Origin: Siphonodentalium dalli
Taxonomy: Eukaryota > Mollusca > Scaphopoda > Gadilida > Siphonodentaliidae
Direction of reading: 5' to 3'
Assembly (NCBI GenBank): GCA_032622095.1
Contig: CP136064.1
Coordinates: 187,286,209 to 187,350,208, forward strand
DNA: 64,000 nt
Shown here: piece after piece, positions 26,140 through 38,471 of the stretch
Position numbering within the stretch: the first letter of the stretch is position 1
How the letters are laid out: each line of letters opens with the position of its first letter
Program-made: the position numbers and the translations under genes
The notes under the pieces: generated by a model
Told to the model about the DNA's origin: nothing
The model's database searches: none
The model's input: the letters and a program-made list of their open reading frames with translations, nothing else

Positions 26140-29010
26140 GGTCTTCTGACATCTGAATCGCCGAAAATGCTAATATTGTTGGAAGAATGAACTTTACACT
26201 TGGTTTTTGAATATGTTTGCAAATTATGAAAATCCATGCATCCATATCACATACATATATATGCAGCATACATGTACATGTATTTTTTCTTCAATTACAG
26301 AAATACCAGATTCATTAGCCATGGTGGATGCGGCATCATGCCCTCTCATCTTCAACATATGAAGATTGATTTCGCCCATGATTAGTCTAAGCGTCGGTCC
26401 TGTCTAGCTAGACACGTGGCAATGAACAAATGACAGGTGAAATATTACTGGAAGTCTGTTCGCCAAAATACCAGTGGTGAGTTTATAATCTATAGCTACC
26501 CTGCAGATGAATATTTGTACATTGTCACCAATACATGTATATACTGCTATCCTCAAAATTATGGACCTTAAAAATTAGGGGGGGGGGGGTATCCCCCCCC
26601 AAACAGCAAAAACTGCATTTTTTTCCACTGACCATTTGCCCGCCCCCCCCCCCCCCATATCAAATCTACCGCAGCCGTACAACAACTCGGTTTGACCGGA
26701 AACCGAAAAAAACACCGGAGCATACAATTCACGAGAAGGTGCTTGTTAACTTAGTTTAGATTATTGTGACTAAAATGGTCATTGTCTACCAGTAGAACGC
26801 AGATTTGTACCTCGTGATGTCATGACATGTACAAACATGTATATTGGTGATCGCAACGCTATGTATGCACTTTAAAAAATGACAACTAGTCATTACCTCG
26901 ACTTTGAAAAAGATGCAAATGAGATGAGTGAGATACCAGCATATAACTGTTTTCTGATACCATTGGAGGAGAAATTGTTTAATACATGGGATAGTTCTGC
27001 AGTAAAAATTTGCCAGATAAGCGATCGCAGGGTAGAATTCTGCAATCGACTGGTAGACACTGACATAGTTGGCATTATTAAGAGGGTTAATGGGGTCAAT
27101 ATCACATGTAAACCAAGACAGTGGTTATCCAAAATTGTTTTATGTGGATTGTACTACTCATGTATATATGATTGTTATTGTATGATATGTTGTGAGCTTG
27201 GTGTTATGAGCCGTTGCGCATTCACCGAGAAATAACTGCAACTAGCCACGTGGGCGCCGACCAATCAGTATGCTGGATTTAGTGATGACAACACTTAGTA
27301 TGTAAATATATGTGTTTGTAGCTGATTCTGACCAACATGCAGCGTTTGAATGGATAACATTACTGTTATAACTGCCCCCCCCCCCCCCGGGTGATTAATT
27401 TGGACCGTACATCTTAATAATATGTACATGATTAGTCATTCCGCTTTTCTGATGTCATTACAAGCATTCAAATCTTATTTTTCAGACAGGAGGAGCTGCC
27501 TGACTGGATTGAGACATACAAATTTCATTCAACGCCTGATATCTGATAACCAATCATAGAATCAACATCCTGAGTGTTTCTTGCAGATAATGATTACACT
27601 TGATACCAATATTATTAATTCTGTCCAGGACTGGATGAGGAATGATTTCAAATGTTATTCGGTGTACATGTAACGGATACATGTAATCTAGATGTTATCG
27701 GTATTCGTCCATGCATGACATAATGTGAGTTGTTGCTTTGTGACAGTCCTGGCTATATACATGTACCATATGTATGCCAATGGACGGTATGCACTGAATC
27801 CAGTACTGTGCAGCGAAGGGGAGGCTTTAATATATAACCAAATGATGACCAATGTCTTCATCAAAGGCAAAAATGACACATCCATTCCTTCCTTGATGGA
27901 GACCGATCAGTGACGTCTACATTTTATCAGACTTAGTGGTGAAAATCTTGGCAAGTGAAGTTAGTGAATTCAATTCTACAACATACATTTACCTGTATGC
28001 TTCTGTATGTACCTGTATGAGTCTCAGAAAATGTGCACTATGGCATCCAGTGTATGCATAACCTTTGTTATACCGTACTTCATACTACATTGACCAGAAT
28101 TTGGAGGTGTACCAGTTTCATATCTCTACACAAAGCACAACAGTACCCATGGATCAGTCTCAAGCCTTGTTTCTGAGCTTGTCTGAAGGATATGAACTTT
28201 TAAAGATATATTATGCACTTGTTCTGGTGCGTGAAACTGATCAGTTAGTACCAAGGTGCTATGCCATCTGGAATAAGGTAGCATTCTACTAACATAGCCG
28301 AAAATCGAAAGCAAATCAACCGTATCACTCCATAGATAACATTGTCTGAACTACGCTCAATTGTGAATATTTACTACTCGATTCGGGGCGCATCTATCGG
28401 CGATAATATAACGAAAACGAGTTCGCCCTTGATAGTTACTGCATTTAATTATGTATACGAATGATGGTGTGTGTTGTTAATTTGGATATAATATTTGTAA
28501 AAAGTACTACTTTGAACAAGATTATTCTCCATTTATATTTTATCACCCTATTGGAGTGTTTCACATCACTTCAAGTGACACATTATTGCAGCATGTCAAT
28601 ATAATCAGATTCATGTACATGTACACACATACAGGCCTTAAAATCCATCACAGAATAAAAATATTCTGATGTTCCTTTATCTTTGTCAACCTGCTGTACA
28701 AGGAGCTTAATGTGGCTTAGACATGTACCATACATGTACATTTAAAGACAGATAATCCGAGTTCACGCTCCTCAATTACCATTTCTTTGGCTTCAGGGGT
28801 AAAACTAATTTATTCGAGTTGAGGAACACACCCTTTAAAGTTCTGAGTTATAAAATATAATTTTTTGAAATCCGTTATTTTTCACCACCTTGAATATTTC
28901 CCGGCCTAGCAAATATTCAATGAGTCGATTGACATAATCTTGATACCAAGTTGCGATGAACAAAATGTTGATTTATAACACGTTTTGGAAAATGTTAAAC
29001 TAGAGTTGAC
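26140..29010. other. Intronic, no gene recognised
   Basis: There are homopolymer runs of G (26579-26589) and C (26642-26656, 27376-27388). A 118-codon frame at 26879-27235 reads YLDFEKDANEMSEIPAYNCF and onward, has no recognised domain, and is opposed by a shadow frame. Several TACATGTAC motifs lie near 28610-28740. Confidence 0.5.
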
Positions 29011-29018
29011 AGTAGTTA

Positions 29019-29202
29019 CAGTAATGCCCAAATTAATTGACCACTTAACCACAGCAGAATTAAATGGCTTGTTGCCATTCATCGGAAAGCTCTTGGGGAG
29101 AGCTTTCCGATGAATGGCAACAAGTCATATTTCCGACTAAATCCTGAAAAATTACCCATAATTCAGCTGTGGTTAAGTGGTCGATTACTTTGGCCATTAC
29201 TG
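29019..29202. mobile_element. Foldback MITE with CAGTAATGCC ends, copy 2
   Basis: This is a 184-bp copy of the same family, flanked by TA (29017-29018, 29203-29204). Part of its left arm is deleted relative to the copy at 31641: the segment matching GGGTAACTTTTCAGG is missing there but present on the right. Confidence 0.75.
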
Positions 29203-29204
29203 TA

Positions 29205-31640
29205 GCATTATGTTTTGGTAATTAATTGATTGAGAAATGTTGTTCTTAGAATCTGATGATATGGAGACCATGGAGAGATTGTTTACCTTTAATTGTCCAT
29301 GTTGACTTTAAAGCATACTAGTAACATATGTTATGTTTATTTTATGTATCCCTGCATAAAATGGGGTGATAAATTTATATTATACTCACATCTGGTCTTT
29401 CGATATTTTGTGAGTAATTTATATGAAAGAATGGCATTGCATACTAGCAATTCTGATAAACATCACTGTTAAAATGACATTACCAACCAGTGTTGAATAA
29501 GTCCAATAAGATGCCAAAGTTTAATAAAACTTAAACCTTCCATGACTGGAGATTCCTGAAATTTTGCTAAAACCCTGCGCCAATGCATTCTCTTATATTT
29601 GCGAGTCTCCAAAATAGCCTCACATATATAAGAGAATACATGGCCTAACAATATTTACCTTGACCTTGTAATCCATTGCATTCGTTTATACATGTGATGC
29701 TAGCAATGTGAGACTTGTTTATTTTCAAGAATTCACTGGTACATGATCTTTAATGGCTGTAATGCTGCACCAGCGCAGCTCCCATCATGAAAGGGTTAAA
29801 CATTGCAAGGCCAAAGCATTTGAAAAATATTCTGAAAATAATATTTAGACTAAAATATTTTTAACCTTCTACGCGATTACTAGTAGCAATGTTTGTTGAC
29901 AAATCACTGTAACAGTTTTGTTTACATAGCGAATTAGCGATGGTTCCAACAGGAGAAATTTCATTATTGGAAAACTTTCAATAATTAATATAGGAACCAG
30001 TAATCATGTTTTTCTTAGTGGTGATGTTTTTACGAACTGTTGTATGTTATACAGTATGTTTGGCATATTTACTACTCACTGTGAGTGCCTTGGGTCCCAT
30101 TAAAATGATTTGAAACACTCAATGAAATATCTGTGCACCAGTAGATTATTTTGTAAGGATTTTAGTATGATGAGAGTCAGAATCATGATTCTTAGTTTGA
30201 GTCTGGTAAAAAGCAGCTGATTTGATGTAGAAATGCTATAGTTTGATTCTTGCAAAATTTAAAGGCCTGTTTTACATTCGCTTCCATCCATCAAAGGTGC
30301 TCCAGGCACTTCATATCGCTCTAATTGTAGTAGTATGTACATGTGCCTTTTTTACAAACTGTTATGTTATTTTGCATGACCGCACTTCAAAGAACTCTAA
30401 AGCCGCTCATGCACTTAATGCATCAATTTAAAATTCTGCAACTTAATGCATCAATTTAGAATTCTGCATTTTTATCCGCATTTTTATCACAAAAAGTCTG
30501 GAAATACTAGTGAGTACTAGTGCTATACTATTAAACATGTAGACTATATACTGTGAAAAGACTTGATAAAGTCTTAATAAATTTAACAGTTGTTTCCAGT
30601 AGAAGATAGGCAAAAGCTCTTTAAGTTCCATATTTGCAGTGTTTTACACTGAGCATTAAGAGCATCTCCTTTTATTCTCAGCAGAATATATGCAAACAAC
30701 ATGGTATAAATTATAATGAAAATGAATTTATGACTCCAGCCAATAATTCATTATCATTATAAATACCATGTTTGCATTGTTCATAGAGCACACAGGTGTT
30801 GCACTTATCCATGGGCCAAATTCATTCATTTGTTGCATATATTCTGTTGAGTATACAAGGAGATGGTCTCATAAATGGCCGGATTTAGTGTACCCTTTAA
30901 TGCTTGTAATACATGCATGTACTAGTACCTGTTTAGACCAAGTTTTCCCTATCCACAACTTGTGGTATCGGTTGGGTTGATGCTGTTTTGGACCGAGTCC
31001 CATCCCGATACTCTTCTATAATGGACTTTACGCCCAGAATTGTGGGTTGAAGTTATCTTGATTGTAGCACTACCAGTATTTCGTCAGATTAGGTCAAAGT
31101 GACGCTTTTTTATAAGAACATAGAGGGCAGCCTTTCCCAAGCGTGATGATTTCAAACCTGCATATACTTAAAGTAATTGACCATCTCTAACGTGGTGTTA
31201 CCCAGGTAATGCTGTGGTATTACACTGCAGTAATTTCCAACACCATGGTAAGGTTGTCACTTGAACACAAAACAGCACCACGATGGATGCGGTATGCAAT
31301 TAAAATGCAGTGATTCTCCTTATATCTTTGGAACTTAAAGGAATGGATGGCCTTCGTTATAGGTTATAATTTATAAATAACATTTACAAAAAGTTTCCCA
31401 AGAATATACTAATAGTATAGGATAATGTTCATATGAATGCGTTATTATCCACAAAACACACTTTGTGTGAGTCAATCGTTTGTTTATATACAGCAGTAAA
31501 TAGTGAGCGATAAGCAAAACACTCAACACCGTTGCGATTGTTTAATTGAGCGATTCATGGTGACCCATTCAACACTTCAAAATCTTGAGAGGTTATAGAA
31601 GAGTAGCCGGACAGGACTCGATCCAAAACAGTTTCAACTG
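29205..31640. other. Intronic, repeat fragments only
   Basis: It holds the boundary repeat at 29763-29800 and a relative of the 142-bp unit (29815-29945). A 28-bp direct duplication (CTTAATGCATCAATTTA) sits near 30413-30468, plus the hairpin at 30690. No coding segment is supported. Confidence 0.5.
30690..30776. repeat. 87-bp imperfect hairpin
   Basis: TGCAAACAACATGGTATAAA at the left pairs with ATACCATGTTTGCA at the right. The inner arms pair ATAATGAAAATGAAT with ATTCATTATCATTAT. Confidence 0.55.
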
Positions 31641-31853
31641 CAGTAATGCTCTAAGTAATCAACTCCTTAACCACAGCAGAATTATGGGTAACTTTTCAGG
31701 ATTTAGTCGGAAATATGGCTTGTTGCCATTCATCGGAAAGCTCTCAGAGAGCTTTCCGATGAATGGCAACAAGCCATATTTCCGACTAAATCCTGAAAAG
31801 TTACCCATAATTCTACTGTGTTTAAGGAGACGATTATACTCTGGGCATTACTG
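31641..31853. mobile_element. Foldback MITE with CAGTAATGCC ends, copy 3 (fullest)
   Basis: This 213-bp copy is almost symmetrical throughout, meeting at GGAAAGCTCTCAGAGAGCTTTCC. TA follows the right end; the left dinucleotide has become TG. The 106-codon frame across it is a by-product. Confidence 0.75.
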
Positions 31854-32526
31854 TATTCGATATCTCAAGCTGTTGCATACCGAAAAGACTTGGGCTAGTA
31901 CCTGAACAGTAAACCTGCAATCTGCATGATTCATGAAACAGCTATTGAAACCATGCTGTATATACTTAGAATTACACAATTTTGTTTATGGGTTTGTTGA
32001 TATGACACGAGTGCTAGCGCACAATGACGGAATGAACAGCACACCCTAGAGTTCTATCTTTCCTCAATGGCACAAGTGCTGTATCAACAAATCCATTAAT
32101 ACAAGTGTCTTTCTGTGTTTATTACACATCACCCGTCCTAGAATATGTGCATTTAAAAATACAGGGTTACGATGTTTATTAAGGCACATACAGTGCTTGT
32201 TTTGTCATGTGTGATGATTTTTTTATCCTATCGTTTGAACTGGATACTCAAATAACAGAAATTGTTATATATTATTTTTGCAACCGACAGATTTGAGGTA
32301 ACTCTTTCTATAAATATATTGAAAATCGTGTCTGGATGTAATTATTAGCAATCAATATATTTTTTGTTGCGTATATAGGTTTATACAATTTTAAGAGGCA
32401 GAACAAGATACAGGTACTTTGTATAGTTTCATTTCGCGAATGTACACAGTATCTTGTTTGGCCACTTGCAATTTTAGAAACCCATAACTGTAACGAGAAA
32501 TTGTTGACTGTATATTTAAAGTTTAA

Positions 32527-33018
32527 AAGTACGGGAGGCCTTGGCGGTGGGTATGCTGTGAAAATATTTCCACCGGTCAAAAACCGCCACAAACAGAAAG
32601 AATATTAAAATGCAGACAGACTTTGTCCGTATACAAATAAGAAATATCGCATAAACAGTATGTTATTGTCATATGTTTGACCATTCTTATGTAAACAAAA
32701 GCATAAAAAGGTACTTTCCTGGTGTTTGTTTATATTATGATGGTAAACATAAAGAGCGTTCATTGTTGCTGAATTTTGATATGGAACGAATAAAGAGCAT
32801 TTATATCATTTGTGTGTGATTAGCCAGTAACACTGTGCTGCCTTCTGTAACACAATCAGGCTCCTGCTTAGGTAAAATATAGTAGGTCTTTATGATAGCA
32901 TGCTGTTTACGCGATGGTCATGTTTATATGAACAAAACTGTATGCGTTTTAATGTTTTTCTGTTTACGGTGATTGAAACAAATATGAAAATTTTCGACAA
33001 CTAAGGCCTCCCGTGCCT
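32527..33018 (+). mobile_element. TTAA-flanked non-autonomous element, copy c
   Basis: This is a 492-bp copy, about 90% like copy a by eye, between TTAA at 32523-32526 and TTAA at 33019-33022. The ends are AGTACGGGAGGCCTTGG and its inverse CTAAGGCCTCCCGTGCCT. No open frame. Confidence 0.75.
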
Positions 33019-33049
33019 TTAAGCCCCCTTATTGTCTCTATTATACATT

Positions 33050-33690
33050 TAACAATGATATTTACAAAGAAGTTTTTATATATATTCAGAATAAATGTCA
33101 ATTGTATATTTTAAAACACAATTGAAATTATATATTAATTTAAAATTAAATGTTTTTCTTAATTAAGAATTGTTTTCTAATATATCTTTCCTAATTGGGG
33201 AAAATATTCCTAGTTAAGAAAACTTGTTTTCCTTACTTAGATTTATTTTCCTGCTTGAGAAAATCTCATTCTAGAAAAAATTGGCATCACTTAAGAAAAA
33301 ATATCTTGACGATATTTCTTACTATAGAAAATATAATTTCTTGTTCTAGATTAATTGTATAGCTTTCTTAAATTTCTAGCTATTCTCCCAAGATAATCGC
33401 AGTATCTTAAACTTATCTTATTTCAAGAAAAATAAACTTATGTGAGAAAAACAATCTTTCCTACATTAAGAAAAAAAATCTATACTAAGATTTTTTTACT
33501 AGGATTTTCTTACTAAGATTACTGTGTTTTCTTAAAGAAATTTTCTCAGACAAGAAATTTTCCCACCCTTTCATTTCTTGACCTAGAAAATTAGTTTTTT
33601 CTTATTTTTCTAGCTATTCTCCCAAGATAATATCTCATTTCAAGATTTTTTTTTTCCTGAATTGAGAAAATATTTTTGGCAGTGCGGGCA
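33050..33690. repeat. AAGAAA/TTTCTT-rich AT element, copy 2
   Basis: About 640 bp of alternating AAGAAA and TTTCTT segments end in TATTTTTGGCAGTGC, the inverse of the start of the copy at 20.8 kb. No coding frame. Confidence 0.6.
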
Positions 33691-34029
33691 CAGTAATTAT
33701 CCGTTTCGGGCAGGAGTAATACATACTTCGGGCACAATAGTGTTTGAACTGAGCTCTTTGAGTACAAAATCTGTAATTTTAGCAAAGAGATCGTCACAAA
33801 TACACAAATTCCATTGCTTATTGGTGTTTATACCATATTTATCTTCAACAGGCGTATACATGTAACTTCGTTAGACATTATGAACACGTATAAAACAGTT
33901 CTCTATTATAATACATGTATTATAGTGAAAGTAGATGTTCTCTATTTATCCTTGCGCTATAGAAAGTAGACACATGAAACAGTTGCTATTGTTAAGCATG
34001 AATAACATTAATGTTACAATTGTTTCCAG

Positions 34030-35077
34030 GTACATGGCCCCGACTGATGAGTACCGAACTGATGAGTACCGATGCTACTACTGCAAGTTATCCTCACGCG
34101 AGCTGCAAACGATTATCACTCATTTGATCGAAATACACCAAAAGGAGGAAATAAAATACAGACTGTTGATCCTCGATGACGTAACAGGATGTTACAAGTA
34201 CAAGACAAAATGTCACGGAATGCTTGGCGAACGACTGATTGGGAAGAATGTTCGAATTTCACACTGACAAACTTCTCATTGAGAAAAACCTCGAACAGTT
34301 ATCTCCTCGACGCTCTGATGCTCATCCTGGAACTTACAATGATCTACCTGAGCTTTTCCATCGTCATGATGGGACAACAACCGATGAACAATCCATTGAG
34401 TTTCACGCATCCGTTGTAAACTTGCTGCCAGAAGTGTTTTCAAATCTGGCGAACGAGGAACAAACGGATGTATTTCTACAGTATTTATCGACAATTGCTA
34501 GTGGGACATTTCCATTCAACAACATCTCGTATTTATTGTTCAATGATGTTGTTAAGTGGTATTCATGCACGAATTCAGCAAGCATGCGGTATACTCAGAT
34601 GAAGCGATGAAATTCTGGAAAGTAGGAAATCGACTCTTCCACGGGAAATTTCTTAGATTCATGGGCGGATTAAGGAACTTTGGCGCTGTCCTCTCTGATC
34701 CAGAACTTAGAGGACGAACTAAACCGGTGGACTCGAGGATTAATTTCGCGGTTCCGAGTAGGCAAAATCTATACAGGACACACGATCAAACACCAACAAA
34801 CATTTACCCATGTGTTCTGGAAGAACGAGTAAAAGAATTGTCGGAACTCATGCATAATCGTACTGTAAAACTTGCAGTTGATGGTAAAATGATCTGTCGA
34901 GGGAAGGGTGAAACTATGGGTGACATCGATTGTTGGGGGTTTGAAGAAAAACCTACATTAAACGAAAGAAAGTTAATACTGAATCACGATGTGATTTTAC
35001 TGGAAGCTCTGGCGGCGCATTTGGATACAGCACAATCTATTTCCAACATACCCTCCTTACTCGGCGATATACGAAAA
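34030..35077 (+). pseudogene. Frameshifted exon of an uncharacterised invertebrate protein family
   Basis: The exon is bounded by an acceptor (TTTCCAG ending at 34029) and a donor (CGAAAA|GTATGT at 35077/35078). The first ATG is at 34034. The three open segments lie in three frames. The first (to about 34260) has a C-x2-C...H-x4-H finger (CYYC to HLIEIH). The second (about 34250-34590) has LPEVFSNLANEEQTDVFLQY, then INDVVKW-like helices and SMRYT. The third (about 34593-35077) has SDEAMKFWKVGNRLFHGKFL, INFAVPS, KLAVDGKMI and GFEEKPTLNERK. The breaks lie near 34240-34262 and at 34589-34593; at the second, skipping one base restores MRYS-DEAMKFW. I recognise the layout (finger, MRYS..FW, LF.G.FLRFM, INFAVP, AVDGK) as a multi-copy family of unknown function in bivalves and cnidarians. 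It sits in the WSC-gene intron on the same strand. No following exon was found. Confidence 0.6.
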
Positions 35078-35389
35078 GTATGTAATGATGAATATATATA
35101 TTCAAGCTACTAGTATATATAGGCCTAGGCTTAGCCTATTAGGTCTATACCACGGGGTCTAGCCTTTAAATATAGGCCAACCTGTAGCCACCGTCAGTAC
35201 TAGTACTGTAACCAATTTGTAATATTTAAAATCGCAATTTGAAAGCATTAATATAGAACCAGACGGCTGTAGATGTTGTTACTGTATGTGTTTCAATCGT
35301 CGTGATTGTTTACTTTCTCGACTTCCTGCTAAAGTTGGTCGCTGATATTGACGTCATGCACAGATCGTCTAATGTCGATCGGCCAATGC

Positions 35390-35905
35390 GGATATTACTC
35401 GTGCCCGATGGGTGTATTACGTTTTGCCCGCAACGGACGTTAAACAATAACGTGTAGTGCCCGTTGCGGAATTACTTGAAGATTGTGCGGTGTCACCCAA
35501 GCTGCCTCGATATACTTATGTATTATACAATATTATGACATAAATAGTGGCAATAATTGACAATGAAATATATATGAATATATATCAACAAGGTGTTAGC
35601 GACACTCATACACGTTTGTCATGTATTGACTCGAAAACACGACACTTAAAAAAAATAAAAGCATATTCTCATCATCTCTCGGTCCTTTATATTAAAATAA
35701 ATGCCATTCTAGTTTCAAATTTAGGTGTCTCCTATATCATTGGTTTACCATTGACATTGTTACATCGGACATTTATCAAAGAAACAACAATTTCATTCAA
35801 TATTTCCCGCAATTTAAACTCACCTCTCGGTTGTCTCCTTGCCCGTAGCGGCGTATTACCCAACTTTTGCCCGTTGCGGAATTTATAGGATGACCAGGGT
35901 GACAA
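35390..35905. repeat. Dispersed repeat with GCCCGTTGCGGAA
   Basis: Two GCCCGTTGCGGAAT sites (35459 and 35869) and several GCCCG...TATTAC phrases lie here, inverse to 20330-20600. The 113-codon frame across it is not a recognised protein. It lies between the pseudogene at 34-35 kb and the second WSC exon. Confidence 0.55.
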
Positions 35906-36392
35906 CAATACAAGATATATTTTTATGTTTGAGATATACACACCATGTCAGTTTTATGTTTATTACACGCTTGTTCCTAGAAGTACAGTGTTATTGCCGT
36001 TCCATATTCACAAATCCGTATGCAACGTACGTTCCATACGCATCTCGTTGACGTAAAATGACGTACATGACGTTCGCCTCAACCACGAAACTGGAACTAT
36101 TTAAATAAAAGAATCATCACACATGACAAACACGCCCTGTATGAGCCTACATAAACCTTCTAATCCTGTATTTTTAATGCACGGATTCTAGGATGCGCCT
36201 CTCGTTCTATCCTTACGCGACAGCACGCGTGCCGTATTGACAAACCCATTTACACATCGTGTCGTTCTGTGTATGTATTCAATATATTGTCATAATTACA
36301 ATTTTGTCTGAATAAAAATATGATAACAAAAACTTTTGTATATGTCTGGAGGTATCCGGTTCAGATTTCATGGATATGCGTGCTCCTTTCAG

Positions 36393-36554
36393 GATACCGC
36401 TACGCCGGAGTACAGTATCGAAGCGAATGTTTTTGTGGGCACTCATATGGGCGATATGGCGAACTTGCTTCGACTGCCTGTAGTGCGGTCTGCCGTGGTG
36501 ACCCATCTATAATATGTGGAGGGACATGGGCCAATAGCGTTTATGATTCTCAAG
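36393..36554 (+). CDS. WSC-mucin membrane protein, exon encoding second half of WSC domain
   Basis: This internal exon is 162 bp. The acceptor is CTTTCAG ending at 36392 and the donor is CAAG|GTATAT at 36554/36555. It is phase 1 at both ends, as is the exon at 17078. It encodes GYRYAGVQYRSECFCG, then TACSAVCRGD, then IICGGTWANSVYDSQ. Together with the first half this supplies the eight WSC cysteines (GCY, C-x3-C, EC-x-C, AC-x3-C and ICGG). The intron before it is 19.2 kb and is packed with repeats and a pseudogene. The donor G joins AT of the next exon to make Asp, leading straight into the Thr-rich region. Call and frame are well supported; the exact protein is undescribed here. Confidence 0.82.
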
Positions 36555-36784
36555 GTATATATTTATAACATGGAGACATGTCATTTCCATCAACCAACAT
36601 ACATCGAAACAGTGTTGATACCAGGATGATAACTAGAGGTGTGACTGCCCCAATGGGACTACGGATACCCCCCTGTTTTTAAAATACTAAGATGTTTCAC
36701 ATGTCAGTAAACATTTAGTTAAAATAATAAAATAACAGTTTCCATTGCAGGTGTACAACCATAACCATAATCTTAAACCTATTG

Positions 36785-37430
36785 ACCAAAAAATGTAGGA
36801 ATAAAAGCTTGGACAAAATTATGTACATGTATGTTGCGAAAAAAATTATAAGTCGAAAAAGGGGAATAACTCCACACAAAATATGTCGGACAGACGTCAT
36901 AATCGCAGGTGCACAGGTTCCCATGGTACTAAATATCAGCGCCAAGATTAAAAAACATTGACCGAAAAATGTAGGAATAAAAGCTCGGACAAAATTATGC
37001 ATGTTGCAAAAATAGTTTCTAAGTCGAAAAAGGGGGATAACTCCACCAAATAATGTCAGACAGACGTCATAATCGCAGGTGCACAAGTTCCCATGGTACT
37101 AAATATCTGTGCCACGTTTTAAAAAAATTGACCGAAAAATGTAGGAATAAAAGCTCGGACAAAAGTATACATGTTGCGAAAATTTTCTAAGTCGAAAAAG
37201 GAGGGACAACTCCAGCCAAAAATGTCCGACAGACGTCATAATCGCAGGTGCACAGGTTCCCATGGTGGTTGATGTCTGTGCCACGTTTCACGGAAATTGA
37301 TCAAAAAACGACTGAGAAAATCTCCGGACAAATTTGTGTCCACGGACGGACGACGGACGACGGACGACGGACGGACAAGCTGACTCCAGTATACCCCCCC
37401 TAACTTCGTTGCGGGGGGTATAATAACTTA
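36785..37430 (+). repeat. ~175-bp tandem units ending in the bivalve C-run/G-run hairpin
   Basis: AATGTAGGAATAAAAGC recurs at about 36790, 36967 and 37138 (steps near 177 and 171). Each unit has GTCGAAAAAGG, GACAGACGTCATAATCGC and GGTGCACA. The last unit runs into GACGGACGACGGACGACGG repeats and a hairpin TACCCCCCCTAACTTCGTTG followed by CGGGGGGTA (about 37391-37420). This type of 3' hairpin is widespread in bivalve genomes (from memory). It lies in the intron between the WSC and mucin exons. Confidence 0.8.
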
Positions 37431-37955
37431 CCTTTACATGTTAACTATAGATGTACTGGAAATAATTGTATCGAGGAGTAATAGGTATATTGAAAGCTTA
37501 AAGCTCAGATAGGTCTCATATCTAGAGAGTATATATAAACACAAATGGGATAATCACGTGTTAACGATGGAAGCCAAACTCACTCAAAATTATCGTCGTA
37601 GCCCTTCAATAAATATCTAAAATTCGGAGAAGAGAAAGGCAATCGTTACATGGTTTGGTACGAATATGTTGGAAAGTATAGTCTAAATACACGTATCATC
37701 TTTGATCTAATCCGCCATTGCTCTGCACTATTGGAATGCCTTAATTCAGACACTGTAAAATGAAACAGATCTAGCAAGAGAAATACAATCAAGAAATATT
37801 AATAATTATGTACATGATCACAAAGGGTGATACTTTGGAGCCCATTAAATTTGGGTTGTTAGTTACAGTTCAGTCTTGGTTTGCCGCTAGTCCAAATTAC
37901 ATATGTACAGCGATCTGACCGAGCCCACAATCCATTTAATACTATTTCATTTCAG

Positions 37956-38471
37956 ATACAACGACTAGTATTGTCTCGACCAGCCATACTACTTCGACAG
38001 GGGGGTCAACGACTACATCGACAACATCTGTTGCTACCACAGCTCACACTTCGCAAACATCAACGACCTTGGTCGTGATATCAACAACAACTACAATAGC
38101 AATAACAACGACGAACACTACCCCCTCTGTAACATCCGTAACAACATTGACTGCTGGAGCCACATCAACAACAATACCAACGGCGAACACTACTTCCTCT
38201 GTAACATCCGTAACAACATTGACTGCTGGAGCCACATCAACAACAATACCAACGGCGAACACTACTTCATCTGTAACATCCGTAACAACATTTACCGCTG
38301 GAGCCACATCAACAACAATACCAACAGCGAACACTACTTCAGCTGTTACACCCGTAATAACATTGACCGCGGTGGAAACAACAACAACAACCACAATACC
38401 AACGGCGAATAATACTTCTGATGTGACATCGGTAACAACTTCAAGAACCACTAGCATCAATTCCGCTCAAG
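37956..38471 (+). CDS. WSC-mucin membrane protein, Thr-rich mucin-like repeat exon
   Basis: This exon is 516 bp. The acceptor is ATTTCAG ending at 37955 and the donor is CAAG|GTACAT at 38471/38472. It is phase 1 on both sides. It opens with D-TTTSIVSTSHTT and continues as an almost pure Thr/Ser/Ala/Val stretch. Within it are about four copies of a 24-residue (72-bp) repeat containing SVTSVTTLTAGATSTT and IPTANTT. Such a composition predicts dense O-glycosylation, an extended extracellular stalk. Reading past the donor meets a stop within three codons, which supports splicing. The Val-rich open frame on the opposite strand is a shadow. The repeat number could vary between alleles. Confidence 0.78.

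Noticed and set aside
26879-27235. 118-residue frame on the plus strand
   Set aside because: No recognisable domain, no splice context, and an opposing frame of similar length. It was not strong enough to call as a gene.
34189-34419. 76-residue frame overlapping the broken exon
   Set aside because: It is a shadow in the third frame; the family motifs lie in the other two frames.
38044-38460. 138-residue Val-rich frame on the minus strand
   Set aside because: It is the antisense shadow of the Thr-rich mucin exon; ACN codons read as NGT, giving Val-rich text.
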